From NCBI RefSeq assembly GCF_949628215.1, contig NC_134288.1, forward strand, positions 7,121,182 to 7,185,181: a stretch of 64,000 nucleotides of DNA, read 5' to 3'. Position numbers and translations under genes: made by a program. Shown piece after piece: positions 57,911 through 64,000 of this stretch. The notes under the pieces are model-generated. The model was not told the DNA's origin and did not search any database. It was given only the letters and a program-made list of their open reading frames with translations. This stretch comes from Phalacrocorax aristotelis. Lineage: Eukaryota; Chordata; Aves; Suliformes; Phalacrocoracidae. Numbering within the stretch: the first letter of the stretch is position 1; each line of letters starts with the position of its first letter.

Positions 57911-60060
57911 ATTGAGCCCCAAAGGCCCAGTTTTCTGTGCTGCACTAGGGTGGGCACTTGCATCCCTGTGCACCACCCACTGCCCGGTCCCTTCTGGTAC
58001 TACCTCTCAGATGTAGAGCAGAGATGGCTCCGTGGCCTCTCCCCTTAAACACATCTATTTTTGAGCTGCTGCGAGCACTCCAGCTCCAGTTACCAAGCGC
58101 AACTAAGCTATGCCCAGCCCTGGCTGGGCTTCCAAGGGGGCCATACAGGGAAGGGAGAGAAACAGCCCAGGAAAAATACCCCAAACACTAAGACTTTGGG
58201 TTTTTCCAGCCATTTAAAACCCACCCAGCTGTGGTTGCAGGGTCGCCAGCATTTCCTGCAGGGTTTTCTGGTTGGATGGCCCAGGCATTTGATGGATGTG
58301 ATAAGACCAATGCCCTCGATGGCCTGGCAGGTGGGAATCCAGCCCAGGACAGTTTCCCTCCTGCGCTGGCAGTGTTCCGGACTGACCTCTTTATGGGCTG
58401 TTTAAATTCCTGGTTTACGGCACCGCATGGGAATGGCCCCAAAGCCTTTGGCTGATGCCAGCTGCAGCACCCTTTGCCCATGGTGGCTCCTGGCTGGCCC
58501 CAGCACAGGCTGACCTCATCATCCTCAGCACAAGGACATGCAGAAATGGCAGCTGGGTTTGCAGCAGTGCCGTGTTTCTTGCACCAGTTTTGGCTGGTTT
58601 GGCTTGCAGTGCCAGCTGCATGCATGGGTGCTAGCCTCAGTGCTTGGGGGGCTTTGCCAGATCCCACCTAAAGCCTGCAGCACACAAGTTTCTCCCAGGG
58701 AGCTGGGCTGGGGGTACTTCAGGCTTTCTGAGCTTCTCCAGCACATGCTGGTGGTTGCAGTCTGCGGGATTTATCCTAGACCCATCCTGAAACAACTTGA
58801 CATGTCCCCAAATCCTTTTGCAAACTGCAATGTGGACCCTTGTGCCCGAGAATCCTGGCTGTGTCCCCCCGCCCCGTGCTGCGCAGGAGCTGTACGCTCA
58901 CTCAGGTGTCGTTTGGGTGTAGTTCTAGTTTTCTGTAAAGAAACTCGGTTTTGCACTTGAAGCCTGGCTGGCGGAGCTGCAGCAGCAGTCCTGTGGCTGG
59001 AAGCAACACGAGCTCCCAGCCCTGGGGCATCCTTCTCAGCAAGCAGGAAGACAGAGGGATCGTCCCAAACTCATCTGTTTCTGCAGATCTGGAGGCTGCA
59101 TGGAGCCATCCAGTGGAGTGGATCTGTAAAGAGCTGCCAAGAGAAAGACATCTCCGGTAGAGAAGGGAAAGGTAATCCCAGGCAGCAGGAACAGACTCTT
59201 CTGTGCAGCACAGGAGGCAACAGGGTTTTTATGGTCTTTCTGTTCAAGTGGAAGCTTTTAAATGACTTCTGGCTGTGCTTTGCTTTGATTCTGGGGAATA
59301 TTTCTTCTAAATATTCCCTCGTGCTTTGTTGAGCTGCTTGTAGGCAGTTGTCTGTTACCATCACAAAAGCCACATTGGAGATGGAAAGAATGTACTCCTG
59401 AAAACAGCACCATCGGAGGCCAAGCTCCTCTCTCTCGCTGCTCCGTGTGAACTGCAGCAAGGTGGCACCTTGTATTTTATTAAAATTTCTGAAGAGCGCA
59501 GTGGCACCGTTGTCCCTGCATTCCCAGCCCAGGGCTGAGGCTGCCACCCACCAGCAGTGCCCAGCTGGCTGCAGCTCAGCATGAGGGGTCTGCTGAGCCC
59601 AGAAGCTTTGGGGCACCATGGATGCAGGGCAGCCATCGGGCAGACATGCAGAAATGGTACCGAGGGGGCAGAGGAGGATCTGGTGCTGCAGCAGAGGGGT
59701 GAGCAGGTGGAGGGGTTTCAAAATGCTTCAAATAGAAGCTGGGAGCAAGATAAGCTTTTTCCTGAGAAAGAAAGTAAACCTGTGCCCTGGCTGATGGGAC
59801 AGACATACACCATGGCCAACAATTAATTTGCAAACTGGCTCAAATGTGAAGTGCAGCAGGAGGGAGCTGTGAGACTTGGCAGTTGCAGCAGGTGAGATGG
59901 TAGAGATGAACCCATCTCTTCACTGCAGGCCACACCCCTCCCCCTGACCACATCTGCATCTCCTCCCAGCTGAGTCAGGTAGCGTGCTAGAGACTTCGCA
60001 CCACACAGAGTCTTACAGGGTCAACTGTACCTGTGGGGCTGAGAAAGTAAAACCAACCAG
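57911..60060. other. Intergenic region BLCAP-PIGT
   Basis: About 2.1 kb without a recognisable exon, RNA gene or mobile element. The minus-strand frame 59071-59721 (216 codons) has no family features and no splice context that ties it to PIGT. Confidence 0.55.
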
Positions 60061-60372
60061 AAGCAGCACAAATGTACAAAATACCTCAAGTTTACTTCCA
60101 GCATCATTCCCAGCACATAAGTTACCTCACTCCCAAACAGAAGTCTTATACCTTTCCCAGTCCTGTAGCAGTGCAGTTCAGTAGTCAATAGTCTTAGAGC
60201 CGTTTCCCCACCCTAATGATGGAAGGGATCTCTCAGCTTGTTGGGTGTCAAAGGGAGACCCAAGCAGCAAAATGGAGCAGGTTGCTTCCAGCAAAGACAA
60301 GAGGCAGTGGCGCTCTGCTCCCTGGGTCTCCCCACAGAGCCCCGCAGCCAGCGCCAGCTGCCTTGGTTTCTC
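60060..60372 (-). other. PIGT: PIGT 3' UTR (end uncertain)
   Basis: No AATAAA occurs on the minus strand within 300 bases of the PIGT stop. A variant AGTAAA lies at 60091-60096, followed by TATTTTGTACATTTGTGCTG, a plausible GU-rich element. The next canonical AATAAA on this strand is about 900 bases downstream of the stop, near 59475. Confidence 0.35.
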
Positions 60373-63977
<3,605 letters not shown>

Positions 63978-64000
63978 CTGTGTGAGAACAGATACCAAAG

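Noticed and set aside
59071-59721. 216-codon minus-strand frame between BLCAP and PIGT
   Set aside because: No recognisable domain, no matching splice sites or promoter, and composition like the flanking intergenic DNA.

Overview
The window is vertebrate nuclear DNA, almost certainly from a bird. The central gene is a complete c-SRC whose 11 coding exons spell a 533-residue protein. Its kinase, SH2 and SH3 parts read essentially as I remember chicken c-Src, while the unique domain differs at about ten positions, so the source is probably an avian species other than chicken. Compact introns, GC-rich promoters, many short GC-rich tandem arrays and no recognisable transposable element fit an avian microchromosome (chicken SRC is on chromosome 20).

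Layout. (1) 1-2433 is the last intron of MANBAL (+ strand), followed by its terminal coding exon (2434-2541) and a long AT-richer 3' UTR. (2) 4.9-12.4 kb is non-coding DNA between MANBAL and SRC. (3) 12.5-13.15 kb is the SRC CpG island with a long polypyrimidine tract and a probable non-coding first exon; a ~41-bp GC-rich minisatellite follows at once. (4) 13.1-30.9 kb is the first SRC intron or introns, with candidate extra 5' non-coding exons, AT-rich islands that could be enhancers, and a TATA/MEF2-like element at 30.3 kb. (5) 30,944-40,874 is the SRC coding region, including the 18-nt neuronal N1 microexon, then a ~3.1-kb 3' UTR. (6) 44.0-49.05 kb is a convergent intergenic gap. (7) 49.05-57.0 kb is BLCAP (- strand): an intronless 87-codon reading frame, a ~6-kb 5'-UTR intron and a CpG-island promoter carrying about seven copies of a ~30-bp repeat with NRF1-like sites. 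(8) 57.4-57.9 kb is an odd T/G-rich degenerate repeat. (9) 60.0-64.0 kb is PIGT (- strand): ten exons for the C-terminal ~456 residues, the first part lying beyond the window.

The genes are not a pathway. SRC is a membrane-anchored tyrosine kinase, BLCAP a small membrane protein linked to growth control, PIGT a GPI-transamidase subunit in the endoplasmic reticulum, and MANBAL a small membrane protein of unclear role. MANBAL-SRC-BLCAP is the order also found on human chromosome 20; PIGT directly after BLCAP is not. I found no new protein-coding system. The most interesting material is regulatory: the promoter minisatellites, the microexon context, the NNAT-free BLCAP intron, and the repeat between BLCAP and PIGT. 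Exon limits were read from splice consensus, reading frame and remembered family sequences; no alignment or transcript data were available.
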